Of a stretch of 6,571 nt of DNA, positions 6,554 through 6,571 are shown piece by piece. The notes under the pieces are model-generated. The model made no database searches, was not told the origin of the DNA, and saw only the letters and a program-made list of their open reading frames with translations. The position numbers and the translations under genes are program-made. Every line of letters starts with the position of its first letter. The stretch's first letter is position 1. Origin of the DNA: an uncultured Holosporaceae bacterium (GTDB lineage Bacteria; Pseudomonadota; Alphaproteobacteria; CAISOG01). The DNA lies in NCBI GenBank assembly GCA_903887035.1, contig CAISOG010000206.1:1-6571 (forward strand). The letters are read 5' to 3'.

Positions 6554-6571
6554 AGGGGGAATGGGGATAGC

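Overview
The window looks like part of a fairly GC-rich bacterial chromosome. The protein repertoire (a two-PDZ Do-family protease, RecF, PriA, RlmE) fits an alphaproteobacterium best. That assignment is inferred from general sequence character and was not tested by search. Two palindromic elements, both with TATA-type ends, sit in or beside genes. They suggest a genome that carries short mobile or dispersed repeats.

Layout. Positions 1-196 hold the possible tail of an unseen upstream gene, a small inverted repeat, and the leader of a DegP-like periplasmic serine protease (197-1726, +). A 21-nt inverted repeat overlaps the protease stop codon. It is followed by a 149-nt imperfect palindrome (1772-1920) that fills most of the gap before recF (1937-3103, +). 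The recF 3' end overlaps by 14 bp the 3' end of rlmE (3090-3794, -). rlmE lies 10 bp downstream of priA (3805-5982, -), and the two probably form one operon. An AT-rich divergent intergenic region (5983-6123) separates priA from the start of a DUF2817 (M14-like peptidase family) gene (6124 onward, +). That reading frame is cut off by a 53-bp palindromic, cloverleaf-like element (6501-6553), and the window ends 18 bp later.

The genes do not form a pathway, although there is a loose theme. RecF (gap repair and recombination mediator loading) and PriA (restart of collapsed replication forks) both belong to replication-fork rescue. RlmE is a 23S rRNA 2'-O-methyltransferase needed for efficient ribosome assembly, and the Do protease guards the envelope. 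The four complete genes look intact, with all expected catalytic motifs.

The unusual material is the non-coding structure. One is the large hairpin element just upstream of recF, whose imperfections favour base pairing in plus-strand RNA. The other is the double-hairpin element that truncates the DUF2817 gene. PriA also carries an Ala/Gly-rich insertion before its C-terminal domain. I saw no CRISPR array, tRNA, rRNA, complete insertion sequence or recognisable new multi-gene system.
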